Positions 35,490-47,338 of a DNA stretch of 64,000 bases are shown here, piece by piece. The DNA is taken from NCBI RefSeq assembly GCF_030272615.1, contig NC_081405.1:609634677-609698676 (forward strand), read 5' to 3'. The number at the start of each line of letters is the position of its first letter. Position 1 is the first letter of the stretch. The notes beneath the pieces were generated by a model. It worked only from the letters and a program-made list of their open reading frames with translations, made no database searches and was not told the origin of the DNA. Both the position numbers and the translations under genes were made by a program. The DNA comes from Cryptomeria japonica (taxonomy: Eukaryota; Streptophyta; Pinopsida; Cupressales; Cupressaceae).

Positions 35490-37758
35490 ATGGTAGGTAA
35501 TCGAAGGATGGCAACATTAGAGCCTATAGTTGGAGATATGGTCAAGTCCCATAGTGTCTTCATAGCGGTTGACAACTACCAGGCAAAGCACCAGGCCACA
35601 GTCATTGAGGCTACAGGTATGATCAGAGGTATTGGTTTTTCATTATTATTTGACTCAGGAGTGACTGACTCCTTTATATCTCCATTGGTTGTGGAACATT
35701 ATGGGCTAGTGGTAGTTAGGCAAGGTGTCAGTTGGGAAGTGGAGTTAGCATTAGGGGCTAGAGTGTCAGTGGATTCAAAGGTTAGGGGATGTCTACTCCA
35801 GATTGGTAATACCACCTCCCTAGTAGACCTTAGAGTTACACCACTCAGATCTTATGGCATCGTACTTGGCATGGATTGGCTTTATGCCCACAGAGCGAAG
35901 ATGGATTGTCACTTGAAAAAGATTAAGTGTGAGGATGATCATGGTGCTCCCATAGTAATCGCTGGGATTTAGAGGCCCATGTCTCTTCGTATGATTTCCA
36001 CTATGCCGCTTAAGTGGAGCATGCGAAAGGGATGCCTGTTGTTTGCTATCACCATCAGTGATAGAGAGGAAGAAAATGAGAAGGAGCCTTCCATAGATGA
36101 TCATCCCATCCTTGAGGCCTTTGCAGATGTACTTCTATCTGAGCTACCTAGTATGCCACCTAGCAAAGAGATTGACTTCCACATAAATCTAGTACCAGGA
36201 GTCGAGCCAGTTTCGAGAGCACCTTATAGGATGACCACACATGAGCTTAATGAGCTCAAGATGCAGCTAGAAGAACTCTTAGAGAAGGGTCACATTCATC
36301 CTAGCATCTCCCCTTGGGGTGCACTAGTCATCTTCGTGAAGAAGAAGGATGAGTCCCTTCAATTATGCATGGATTATAGGCATCTGAATAAAGTAACCAT
36401 CAAGAACCGCTATCCCTTGCCCAGGATCGATGACTTGTTTGATCAACTTCAGGGTGCTAAAGTGTTCTCCAAAATAGATCTGAAGTTAGGGTATCATCAA
36501 TTGAGGATTGTGGAGAGTGATATCCACAAGACCGCATTTCGCACTAGATACAGGCACTATGAGTTCACTGTGGTTCCATTCGGTCTTACGAATGCTCCAG
36601 CTATATTCATGAGTCTCATGAATGGGGTATTCCATACTTTCCTCAACCGGTTTGTGATTGTGTTGCTCGATGACATATTGATATATTCTCGAAATGAGAG
36701 TGAGCATGAGGAGCATTCGAGGCAGGTTTTGCAGTGTTTGAGGGACAACCAGTTGTTCGATAGTTTGTCAAAGTGTGCTTTCTTTAGATCAAAGGTCAAG
36801 TACCTGGGGCATGTTATACCTGATGATCGAATCTCAGTCGACCCATCAAAGATCAGAGCTATTATGGATTGGCCAGCACCAACCAGTGTGACAGAGGTCG
36901 GGAGCTTCATGGGTTTGGCAGTGTACTACAAATGCTTTGTTGAGGGATTTTCCAGAGTTGCACACTCCATCACATCCCTCCAGCGAAAGAGAAAGAAATT
37001 TGAGTGGACAAAGAAGTGTGAGAGGGCTTTTTAGGATCTGAAAAGGGCACTCACTAGTGTACCTATCCTCATTGTGCCAGACCCCATGGCTGATTTCATG
37101 GTATGCATGGATCCTTCCTTGGATGGATTAGGAGTAGTCCTTATGTAAGAGGGTCGAGTTATAGCATACGAGTCTAGGAAACTTAAGACTCATGAGCTTA
37201 ACTATCTTATGCATGACCTAGAGCTTGTAGCAGTAGTACATGCACTTGTGAGGTGGAGACACTTCCTTTTGGATCATCACTTCGAGCTTCATTCAAACCA
37301 TCAGAGTTTGGAATACATCTTCACGTAGCCTAATCTTAATGCACATCAAAGGAGAAGGATGGAGTTCCTTTGAAAGTATGATTTTGATGTCCACTACATC
37401 AAAGGGAAGGAGAACATAGTCATAGATGCCTTGAGTAGGAGATGACATGAGGTATACTCCATATCTAGGAGCACAGATTTGAGAGACTGTATATTGCAAT
37501 AGTTGCCAGAGGATGGATGGTATATAGAGGATTGAAAGAGGATTTGATCTCAGGAGACCCTAGAGGGGAAGTATGTGGATTACTCATTAGAGTCCGATGG
37601 ACTACTATGCCATAGAGGGCACATCTATGTACCTTCTCCCAAGGGATTGCGAGAGTTCATTGTCATGGATGCTCATAGAGCTCGTTATGTAGAACATCCC
37701 AAGGTTAAGAAGATGCATGCAGACTTGAGACAGTTATATCATTGGCTAGGTTTGTTGG
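35490..37758 (+). pseudogene. Gypsy protease, RT and RNase H
   Basis: Protease: FDSGVTDSFIS with the catalytic Asp at 35652. RT starts near 36160 ([20 protein letters not shown], then [20 protein letters not shown], then [11 protein letters not shown]); the active site reads LLDD (36663-36674) in place of the usual F/Y-x-DD. RNase H follows after a TAG at 37033, with CMDPSLDGLG and LELVAVVHAL, but the later TDH is SNH, and it ends DALSRR. The N-terminal zinc-binding part of integrase (HPKVKKMHADLRQLYHWLG) is cut by Copia A at 37752. RT copies RNA to DNA and RNase H removes the template. Several stops (37033, 37146, 37327, 37371) inactivate it. Confidence 0.85.
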
Positions 37759-39245
37759 CATTATGTGAACTAGTATGAGGACATGATGACATTGTACGTT
37801 GTCATTGATGTTAATATGCTGAAGAAGAGAGAAATGGTATGTTACCAAGAACCGGCATATGTGAGAACTAGTATAACATTGTGAACTAGTATATGTGCCA
37901 AAGTGAAGCAGTGTGTTTGTTCAAGGTGAACCAGCATGTGGTTATGGGAACCGATACATGGAAGCTTTGTATGACTACCGGCTGCTAGTCTCAACTTTAG
38001 GGTTTTCGATTGAAGTGCCTCAAGCCTCTATGACTCAATCGGTGACTTTGTGTGATGAGTTAGCATTGTAACAAAGAATAGATCATGTTGCCATGACAGC
38101 CTTGTGTATGTGAAGGATCTTGCATGAAGGAGATTGTTCTCTTCTACCTCAGGAATGTGCAAAGTCTATAAATAGTGAAAATGCGTGATGGGTTATCAGC
38201 CACCATGAAAGCGGTGGAAAATGACTAATGGTGAATGTCTTGAGATCAGTTCAAGACTGTTGCATTTAATGCAATATGTTCAATAGTCAGGATTGAACCA
38301 TTTAAATTTCTTAACCTAATAGGTTTAGGGTTTAGGGTTTATGCTACCAACCTATCTTTCCTATAAGGTCATTGTTGTGTTTCTTTCGGAAGTTGTTGGT
38401 AAAAGTTGTGTGTGAGTATCCAAGTAAAGAGATACATGATTCTTCCTAGACCAAAAGAGAGAAGTGATACCTGCAAAGTGTAAGTGAAGAAGGTTAAGAG
38501 GAGCTAAAGCAGATCTACATTGGCATTAAGTGTTCTTACCAGATCATTGTAATACCTGATGATCTCTAACCACTTCAACATTTGGGAAATCCCTTAACAG
38601 GGTAGCTTTAACCGGCTTACTATAAATCCTTTAACATGGTGAATCAAAACCATTGAGTTTTAAAATCCTCTAACAAGGTAATGTTTAACAGGGTTTAACC
38701 CTTAACCGAGTATTCTAGCCATCCATTAACCGGGTGATCCCTCACAGGATCGGTTCCTAAAAGTACCTATTGTATCAGTCTTTAATCGAACAAGGCTCCT
38801 AACAAAGTGGACTTCTAAAGAGTTCAAAAATAGCTTGTGGGTATTCATCCCCACTGGGTTTTTCCCAATTGGGTTTGCATGTGAAAAATTTGTGTGTCAT
38901 GTGTGGTGTTATTCATGTGATGGTTTAAGTGATTTGTGTCTGAATGTAAATCATGTTAATCTAGTTGTTTATATATCTTTGATGATAGATTACCTATTCA
39001 TGCACTAGAGTGAAATGGAAATGAAGTATTAGATTGTATGAAAAGATAAGTGTCAACTGGTTTATGCTTGTCTTAGTTATTCTGGGTTTTGTCTATTGTA
39101 CTCTGTTTAAGACCATTGTTACTGTTTGTCTATCAAAGCATAGTGTCTGCTGACAAATTGGTTTAGGATTGTGTTTTTGTCTATTCTGATTCACCCCCCC
39201 CTCTCAGTACCAGTTTGGTACTATCTGTTCATCATTGAGTTATCA
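37753..39245 (+). repeat. Copia A left LTR
   Basis: 1493 bp. The first 200 bases hold repeated variants of AACCGGTATATGTG. GGTTTAGGGTTTAGGGTTTA at 38322-38341 is a short plant-telomere-like motif. A C-rich box and CTCAGTACC precede the LTR end. Confidence 0.9.
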
Positions 39246-39247
39246 AT

Positions 39248-39259
39248 TGGTATTAGAGC
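39248..39259 (+). promoter_or_regulatory. Copia A primer-binding site
   Basis: TGGTATTAGAGC, two bases after the LTR. It differs by one base (T for C) from the common methionine-tRNA site; Copia C has the same variant, so it was probably functional in this family. Confidence 0.8.
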
Positions 39260-39316
39260 ATCCTCCAGGTCCTCTATGTTATTAGCTTAACCGCTTGAGG
39301 AAAAGATCCGAGTCTA

Positions 39317-40350
39317 ATGATGAAGAGGGAAGGTCCAAATTTCAATAGAGAAAGTTCCAGTATATGGAAAGACAAAATGAAGATATACATCAGAAGCATG
39401 GGTGCTCCACACTGGAGCTATGTTGAGAATGCTTATGTTGCCCCTGCCGGTACTCTCATCGATGACCAAAAGAGAGAAATGCAAGAGAATGGGCAAGTCA
39501 TGGAAGACCTAATTAGAAGTTTATCTAACATTGAGTCTATTGATGTCCAAGATAAAGTAAATCCCAAAGAAGTATTAGATACTCTTGAAAATATCTATGG
39601 TGGTGATGAGCATGTAAAACAAGCTAAGGAAGAAAGCCTTAGAGGGAAGTTTCAAGACATGCGGATGGTTGAAGGTGAGACCATTCAACAGTATGGAATA
39701 AAAATCAAAACTATTGTCAGAGATATCAAGAGTGTAGGTGGTAAAATGGAAGATTCCATCATGGTAAGCAAAGTCCTGAGATCCTTATTACCGATCTATG
39801 CAATAAGGGTTGCTACTATTCAGGATTTGAGATCAATAGACAAGACTAAGGTATCCCTAGACTCCATCATTGCAAAGTTGACAACCTATGAGCTAAATAG
39901 TTCTGATGGTAGTGTTCAAAAGATTGAATCAACTTTTAAAGCCTCTTCTGTACCATCCAGAAAAGGAAAAGAAGCTAGCACTAGTGGTGAACCGAGACAG
40001 CAGAGAAATGGATGATGATGAGATTATAATGGAATTTGAAGCTCTTCTTGCTAGGAAACTTCCTAAAGGAACCGGTAAATACAGAGGTAAGCTCCCTTTG
40101 AAATGCTTTTTTTGTAACCAGATAGGACATATTGTTGTAAACTGTCATAATGGTGACAACAAGGACAAACCAGAAAGGTTCAAGGAATTCAAAGGAGGAA
40201 ACTGGAGAAACTATTTTGTGGCAGTTGATGAAGGTGTCACGGATGAGGAGTCAAAAGATGAAGAAAATGAAGATATTGTGTTTTTTCCTGTGAAGGAAGA
40301 TGTGTTAGACAAGAAGGCTCTTGTCTCCTGCTTTGATAATTCCAATGAGT
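39317..40350 (+). pseudogene. Copia A gag
   Basis: MMKREGPNFNRESSSIWKDK starts the Copia UBN2-type Gag, followed by KEVLDTLENIYGG, EGETIQQYGIKIKT and KVLRSLLPIYAIR. A frameshift at about 40000 moves reading from frame 2 to frame 3. One complete CCHC knuckle lies at 40104-40145 (C-F-F-C-NQIG-H-IVVN-C). It would form the virus-like particle. No other stop up to the protease. Confidence 0.85.
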
Positions 40351-41470
40351 GGATTATTGATAGTGGTTGTTCTCACCATATGACTGGTGACCTGAGCAAG
40401 TTTATATCCTTGGAAGAGTATGATGGTGGTGTGGTTTGCTTTGGTAATGATACACCATGTATGGTCAAAGGTAGAGGGTCCATCTCTTTGAATTGAAAGA
40501 GTAGTGCTCACAATGTGTATTGGGTTGATGGTCTAAGACACAACCTTCTAAGTGTTGCCTAGTTGAATGATAGTGGTCTCACTCTAGAACTAAAGAATGG
40601 AGTGTACAGAATCAAAGGAAAGAATGGTGAATTGGTGGCTACTGGCATGCAAACCAAAGGTAACCTATTTCAGTTGAATGCAAATATAAGTACATGTCTT
40701 ATGGTTAAATTTGATGATAGCTAGATATGGCATAGGAGACTCTGCCATGTAAACTTTGATAACATTATGAAGGCTAGTAAGATCAAGGCAGTTAGAGGTT
40801 TTCCGGTGCTGAGCAAACTAGAAAATACCTTGTGCAAAGAGTGTCAACTGGGGAAAATGTCTTCCTCAACATTTTAAGGTAAACCTTTCATTGCTGACAA
40901 TTTGCTTGATCTTGTGCATACTAATTTGTGTGGTCCTATGTAAACTAGGAGTGTGCAGGGTGATAGGTACTTCATGATTCTCACTAATGACTACTCAAGA
41001 ATGATGTGGGTCACATTCTTGAAAGACAAGTTTGAAGCCTTTATAAAGTTTAAGGCTTTCAGAGCACTAGTGGAGAAGGAAAGCAGTAAAAGGATCAAGT
41101 GCCTAAGAACTGATCAAGGAGGGGAATTCATTTCCGGTGAATTCAATAAGTACTGTGAAGAACATGGCATCAAGAGGCAACTGTCTGCCCCCCGAACTCC
41201 ACAGCAGAATGGCCTAGCAAAGAGGAATAACTAGACTATGGTTGAAGCAGTTAGAATTATGCTAATTCAAGGAAAGGTAGCTCACACCTTTTGGAGAGAA
41301 GCAGTGAGCGCTGCAGTCTACATAATGAACCAGGTACTCATAAAAAAAGGTAAGGATAAAACTCCTTATGAGTATTGGACTGGTAAGACACTTATGGTTA
41401 GCTACTTTAGAGTGTTTGGTAGCAAATGTTACATCAAGAGGAGTGAACACTAGAGAAAATTTGATGCAAA
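40351..41470 (+). pseudogene. Copia A protease and integrase
   Basis: Protease motif WIIDSGCSHHMTGD with the catalytic Asp at 40359 is intact. The integrase zinc region is visible at about 40728-40850 (WHRRLCHVN, then C-x2-C). In the catalytic core the first Asp is Asn (HTNLCGPM, codon 40923), the second is kept (RTDQGGEF, codon 41112), and the Glu is Lys (QQNGLAKRNN, codon 41220). Stops include TGA after SLN at 40494, TAG after VA at 40560, TAG in DDS-stop-IWHRR near 40722, TAA after CGPM and TAG at 41232. Integrase would insert the cDNA; this one has lost two of three catalytic residues. Confidence 0.85.
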
Positions 41471-41549
41471 ATGTGATGAGGGAATATTCCTAGGGTATTC
41501 CACCAAGAGCAAAGCTCTCAAGTGTTTCAATAATAGGACTCAGAGAATT

Positions 41550-43350
41550 ATGGAAAGCATCAAAGTAAGAGTTGATGAAACCTCTGAGAAAACTGAGGAA
41601 ACCAGTAGTAAGCAAGTGGTAAATGAACTGGTTGTAACCTTTTGGGAACCGGTTTCCAGTCACCCAAGTACCAATAACAGTGTTCCTACATCGGTAGATG
41701 TAGATGTTGATACTGATGGAGATGAGGATAAAGAAGAAAAGCAAAAGTTATCTATCAAGACCATTCCTCAGTATGTCAAGATAAATCATGATTCTAAGCA
41801 GATCATAGGAGATAAGGATGCAGGAATCCTTACAAGAAGAAAGGTCAAAGAAAACTCATGTATGATCTCTGAATTTGAGCCTAGATCATTCAAGGAGGCA
41901 CATAAACATCAAGACTGGTTCAAGGCAATGGAAGAGGAACTTGACCAGATAAAGAGAAATGGTACATGGTCTTTGCTACCCAGACCGGATCATAAAAATG
42001 TCATTGGTACCAAATGGGTTTTCAAAAATAAGTTGAATGAGGATGGCACACTGATTAGAAACAAAGCTAGACTGGTGTGTAAAGGATATGCTCAAGAAGA
42101 AGGAGAAGACTATGGAGAAACCTTTGCTCCTGTAGCTAGATTGGAAGGAGTTCGTATGCTTCTTGCATATGAAGCTTTTAAAGGATTCAAAGTATATCAA
42201 ATGGATGTAAATATGCATTCCTAAATGGTGTACTTGAAGAGGAGGTGTATATAGAGCAACTAGATGGGTTTGCCCTATCTAAAGATAGTGACATGGTGTG
42301 TAGGCTACATAAAGCCTTATATGGTCTAAAGAAGGCACCTAGAGCATGGTATGAACGCTTGCACTCCCATCTTGTGAAGATTTGATTTCAGAGAACAAGC
42401 GAAGATAGCAATATCTACTTGAAGTCTAAAGGAGATTAGATCCTGATTTGTGAGGTATTTTTTGATGACATTATCTGTGGTGGAGATGACAAGATGAGTC
42501 ATGAGTTTGCAGATGAGATGAAGAAAGAGTTTGAGATGTCACTCATAGGGGAGATTAAGTTCTTCATTGGACTGTAGATCCAGCAGATGAAAGATGGCAT
42601 GTTTGTCACTCAATCCAAGTATGTCAAAGAGGTGTTACAGACCTTTGGGATGGAAGGTAGCAAACCGGTTGGTACACCGATGGTGACTGGTTGTAAACTA
42701 TCCAAGGAGGATGACTTAGCATTGATTGATGAGAAGGAATACCGATCAATGATTGGTAAGTTGCATTATGTAGTGCATAGTAGACCAGATATTGCACATG
42801 CAGTTGCCATTACTGCAAGGTTCTAGAAAAGTCCAAGAGAATCCCACTTGGTTGCAGTCAAGCGGATTCTTAGGTATCTCAAGGGAACTATTGATTATGG
42901 ATTGTGGTAATCTAGATGACCGGAAGAGCACAACCGGTGGTGCATTCTTTCTCGCTGGTAGATTGGTCTCATGGATGAGTAAGAAGCAAAGTTGTATCTC
43001 TCAGTCTACAGTGGAAGCAGAGTATGTTTCAGCTTTCATAAACTGCACTCAGACAATTTGGATGAAGCATGTATTAAATGGCTTTAGAGTTCCTGTATCT
43101 GAACCGGTAAGTATATTTTGTGACAATACTAGTGCAATTAACATCTCCAAGAATCCGGTTTTACATTCTAGAACCAAGCACTTTGAGCTTAAGTATCATT
43201 TCTTGAGGGAAAAGGTTCAGAACAAAGAGATTGCACTAGAACATGTTTCCAGTAAGGAGTAGTTAGTAGACATATTTACCAAGCCTCTCCCAAAGGCTAC
43301 ATTTATATACTTAAGAGGCAAATTAGGAGTGTTGCCCCTTCAGGAGGTAA
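41550..43350 (+). pseudogene. Copia A RT and RNase H
   Basis: The linker and RT start at 41870 ([20 protein letters not shown], then [17 protein letters not shown], then [17 protein letters not shown]). A frameshift at about 42212 moves reading to frame 2, which holds ALYGLKKAPRAWYE and an active site FFDD (42458-42469) in place of YVDD. Near 42905 a deletion of roughly 80 bp joins the end of RT (GTIDYG) to NLDDRKSTTGG, removing the first RNase H Asp (normally in DADW). The rest of RNase H (SQSTVEAEY, FCDNTSAI, HSRTKHFELKYHFLRE, VDIFTKPLPK) is well kept. Stops at 42224, 42439 and 42574 add to the damage. Confidence 0.85.
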
Positions 43351-43424
43351 AATAAAGGTATATGCTCCACATCAGTCAAGTATTGCATAGTCAAATTTTT
43401 CTTCAGGATTGATGTGTTGAAGGA

Positions 43425-43617
43425 TGCTACTCCTCAGGGGGAGCAACATAATGGAACAGGGAAGCTTGTGCCTCCACTTTGGCATTGTTGTCAAAGGGGG
43501 AGAAGAAGTGAAGTAGAGAAGATATCTATAGAAATTGGGGGAGAAGATGTGTTGGGGGAGAAGATGTGAAGCGGAGAGATATCATTGTATATTGCCATTA
43601 ATGCCAAAGAGGGAGAT
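43425..43617 (+). promoter_or_regulatory. Copia A G-rich boxes and PPT
   Basis: CTCCTCAGGGGGAGCAAC (about 43430), GTCAAAGGGGGAGAAG (about 43488) and GCCAAAGAGGGAGATTG ending at 43617, immediately before the right LTR. The last is the polypurine tract; the others match boxes in N1 and in the minus-strand Copia remnant. Confidence 0.75.
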
Positions 43618-45111
43618 TGTTGACATTATGTGAACTAATATGAGGACATGATGACACTGTATGTTGTCATTAATGCCAATATGCTAAAGAAGAGAAAACC
43701 GGTATGTTACCAAGAACTGGTATATGTGAGAACCGATATAACATTGTGAATCGATATATGTGCCAAAGTGAAGCGGTGTGTTTGTTTAAGGTGAACCAGC
43801 ATGTGGTTATGGGAACCGGTACATGGAACCTTTGTATGACTACTGATTGGCAGTCTCAACTTTAGGGTTTCCGGTTGAAGTGCCTCAAGCTCGTGTGACT
43901 CAATCGGTGAATTTGTGTGATGAGTAAGCATTGTAACAAAGAAAATATCATGTTGCCATGATAGCCTTGTGCGCATGAAGGATCTTGCATGAAGGATATT
44001 GTTCTCTTCTACCTCGGGAATGTGCAAAGTCTGTAAACAGTGAAAATGTGTGATGGGTTAGCAGCCGCCATGAAAGCGATGGAAAATGAATAATGGTGAA
44101 CATCTTGAGATTAGTTCAAGTCTGTTGCATTTAATGCAATATGTTCAATGATCAAGATTAAACCATTTGAATTGCTTAACCTAACAGGTTTAGGGTTTAG
44201 GGTTTATGCTTCTTACCTATCTTTCCTATAAGGTCATTGTTGTGTTTCTTTTTGAAGTTGTTGGCAAAAGTTGTGTGTGAGTATCCAAGTGAAGAGATAC
44301 GTGATTCTTGCCAAACCAAAAGAGAAAAGTGATACCTACAGAGTGTAAGTACAGAAGGTGAAGAGGAGCTAAAACGGATCTACATTGGCATTGAGTGTTG
44401 TTACCAGATCATTGTAATACTTGTTGATCTCTAAACACTTCAACAGTTGGGAAATCCCTTAACAAGGTAGCTTTAACCGGCTTACTATAAATCCTTTAAC
44501 GGGGGTGACTCAAAACCATTGAGTTCTTGAAATCCTCTAACAAGGTAACCTTTAACAGGGTTTAACCCTTAACCGGGTATTCTAGCCATCCCTTAATCGG
44601 GTGATCCCTAACAGGATTGGTTCCTAACAGAACCTATTGTATCAGTCTTTAACCAGACAAGGCTCCTAACAAAGAGGACTTCTAAAGAGTTCAAAAATAG
44701 CTTGTGGGTATTCATCCCCACTGTGGTTTTTCCTAGTTGGGTTTCCATGTGAAAAATCTGTGTGTCATGTGTGCTGTTATTCATGTGATGGTTTAAGTGA
44801 TTTGTGTCTGAAGGTAAATCATGTTAATCTTGTTGTTTATATGTCTTTGATGATAGATTACCTATTCGTGCACTAGGGTGAAATGGAAATGAAGTATTAG
44901 ATTGTATGAAAAGATAAGTGTCAACCAGTTTATGCTTGTCTCAGTTATTCTAGGTTTTACTGGTTGTACTCTGTTTAAGACCGATGTTACTATTTGTCTA
45001 TCAAAGCACAGTGTCTGCTGACAAACCGGTTTAGGATTGTGTTTTTGTCTGTACTGATTCACCCCCCTCTTAGTACCGGTTTGGTACTATCCGTTCATCA
45101 TTGAGTTATCA
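43618..45111 (+). repeat. Copia A right LTR
   Basis: 1494 bp, collinear with 37753-39245. It carries the telomere-like motif at 44187-44206. Several CCGG sites intact here are decayed in the left LTR and the reverse. Confidence 0.9.
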
Positions 45112-46304
45112 AGGTATGCAATAGCTTATTATTGAGTTAGTAGCCCGATGCCCTGAGTGTTAGAGAGTCAAGGCAGAGCACCACCATCCAAGTGGGTTGC
45201 TCCAGTCTCATGCTATACCAGAGTGGAAGTGGGATACTATATCCATGGATTTCATCATTGGTCTTCCCATGTCATCTCGTCGCCATGATGCTATGTTGGT
45301 GACAGTTGACAAGTTGACCAAAGTGGCCCACTTCTCACCAGTCCGGACTACCTTCACAGCACCAGCAGTGGCACAGGTGTTCTTGCAAGACATTCTCAGG
45401 CTTCATGGCATTCCACACAAGATTATTTGTGATAGGGATTTCCTCTTCACTTCTTCCTTTTGGAAGGCATTACAGGCAGCAATGGGCACCAAGCTCAATT
45501 TCAGCACAGCCTATCATCCAAAAATGGATGGACAGATAGAGCAGGTTAATGAGGTGTTAGAGGATATGCTCCACATGTAGGTCATGGATCATCAGACCAG
45601 ATGGGAGGAGTACCTTCATTTAGTAGAGTTTGCCTATAATAATGGGCATCACACTTCTTTGGGGATGCCACCTTTTTAGGATTTGTACGACATACCTTGT
45701 AGGACACCTTTGAGTTGGGACCGTATTGAGGATAGAGTGCCCATAGGCCCTGAGATGGTTTGTGATATGGAGCAATAGGTAATTTTGATTAGACAGCACC
45801 TTAGAGAGGCATAGGATAGGTAGAAATATGTAGATGCAAAGAGGATAGACCAGAGTTACATGGTTGGGGACAGAGTTTTTCTGAGAGTGCGGCCGCATAA
45901 GAGTCCAATCCATTATGGAAAGGGTTCTAAGCTCACACCTCACTTTGTTGGACCTTTTGAGATGCTTGAGAGGATAGGACCAGTTACTTATCACCTAGCT
46001 TTGCCACCTAGCCTATCATGCATCCACAATGTGTTTCATGTTTCTGTTTTGAGGAAATATATCTATGATGAGTCTCATATTTTAGATTGGAATGCCTTGC
46101 AGGTGGAGTCAGATGGGAATCTAGCTTTGGAGCCCATTCACATTTTGGCTCAACAGAAGTTGGCCCTTTGAGGTTGAGAGCTAGACCAGGTTAGCGTCTA
46201 GAGGGATTGCTATGATGAGGTTACAACTTCATGGGAGGATGCAACACGTATGAGATCTCAGTACCCTCATCTTTTTGATGAACTCCAGGAGGAAGTTCAT
46301 CCCT
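45112..46304 (+). pseudogene. Gypsy integrase, second part, with chromodomain-like tail
   Basis: It resumes after Copia A with ARCPEC then RVKAEHHHPSGLLQ, the C-x2-C half of the zinc domain with one TAG. The core keeps all three catalytic residues: SMDFIIG (Asp at 45248), ICDRDF (Asp at 45431) and GQIEQVNEVLED (Glu at 45539). TAG codons follow at 45578, about 45678, about 45777 and twice near 45810. GDRVFLRV and LSCIHNVFHVSVLRKY mark the C-terminal fold. The tail EPIHILAQQKLAL, then YDEVTTSWEDATRMRSQYPH, is chromodomain-like. Chromodomains of this clade steer insertion to heterochromatin. Confidence 0.85.
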
Positions 46305-46316
46305 AGAGGGGGAGAG
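46305..46316 (+). promoter_or_regulatory. Gypsy polypurine tract
   Basis: AGAGGGGGAGAG directly precedes the right LTR start TGTGAGG, which fixes the LTR boundary. Confidence 0.85.
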
Positions 46317-47338
46317 TGTGAGGCCCTACCCCAACCCATCCTAGCTTTTCAGTGATTTTCATGTTGGAACTATTATGGATGCTTTATTTTATGCATTATG
46401 GATATAGAACTTTATATGATCCCACGAATTTGATAACATTGGTATATTGATGCTTCGTTTCTATACATTATGAGTATAGAATTTAATATGATTCTAGAAT
46501 AGGATAACATTGAGATGATGTATGTCATTATTTGATTTGTAGGACTTCATTATGATGCTAGAAATATGTATGCATATCTTATGAATGGATTAAATTATGA
46601 GGATTATGATGAATTGCTTATGTGAATTGCTTTGATATGTAGCAAATTGTATTGTATAATGTCAATTCTATGCAGAATGATTGAATTGTATTATTGATTT
46701 TGTGTTTAATATTATATGAGGATATTGAAAAGTACTAATATTTAAATTGAGATGCACAGGAAATTATCCATGTGACCATGGAAATATTATGGAGAATCAA
46801 GCCTAGGCTTATGTACATTTGTAAAACCAAGTGTTGTCTACTTGGAGAGACAACACCCCATATGTATCATATTTTATTCATAAACGTAATTGTTTTCATG
46901 TGTGTAAATTGTATTCATTAAATTTGTTTAAATCATTCAAGGGACAATTGCCATGTGTATAATTGTGATGTGGAATTATTTTTGTAGTGTCACTTGACAC
47001 ATATGTTGTATGTTGTGTTGGCAATTGTCATGTCACTTTTTGGAGAGAATTATTTTTTGTTTAATTGTTATATTTCCAAATTATCCTTGAAGGTACCAAG
47101 AAATCTAGGATAGTGAGCCATAAGGAGGTTCAACTCAGAGTTGACCCGTAGGTTAACTTTATGTGGACTTTCTAAGGGTTAAATCAACTCCTAGAGTTAG
47201 TTTTAGAGAAATGTTATTAGGCTTCACGGGGTACCTATGGGTGAAGGCCAAATCTGGCCATGTGTCCTTCCCCTAGGGCTTGTTTAACTACCCAAAAAAA
47301 TAGTTTTCCCAAGATCGACGAATTCCATCTATAGGAGG

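Larger units (their letters stand above)
37753..45111 (+). mobile_element. Copia A, full-length but decayed
   Basis: LTRs at 37753-39245 and 43618-45111 (1493 and 1494 bp) start TGTTGGCA or TGTTGACA and end GTTATCA. The target site AGGTT/AGGTA (37748-37752, 45112-45116) is an imperfect 5-bp duplication within the Gypsy integrase zinc domain. The internal order gag, protease, integrase, RT, RNase H is that of Ty1/Copia. The same family supplies Copia C at 61338. LTR copies differ at many sites, so the insertion is old. Confidence 0.9.

Noticed and set aside
43707..44027. Minus-strand ORF in Copia A right LTR
   Set aside because: No counterpart in the left LTR frame and no motif; chance frame.
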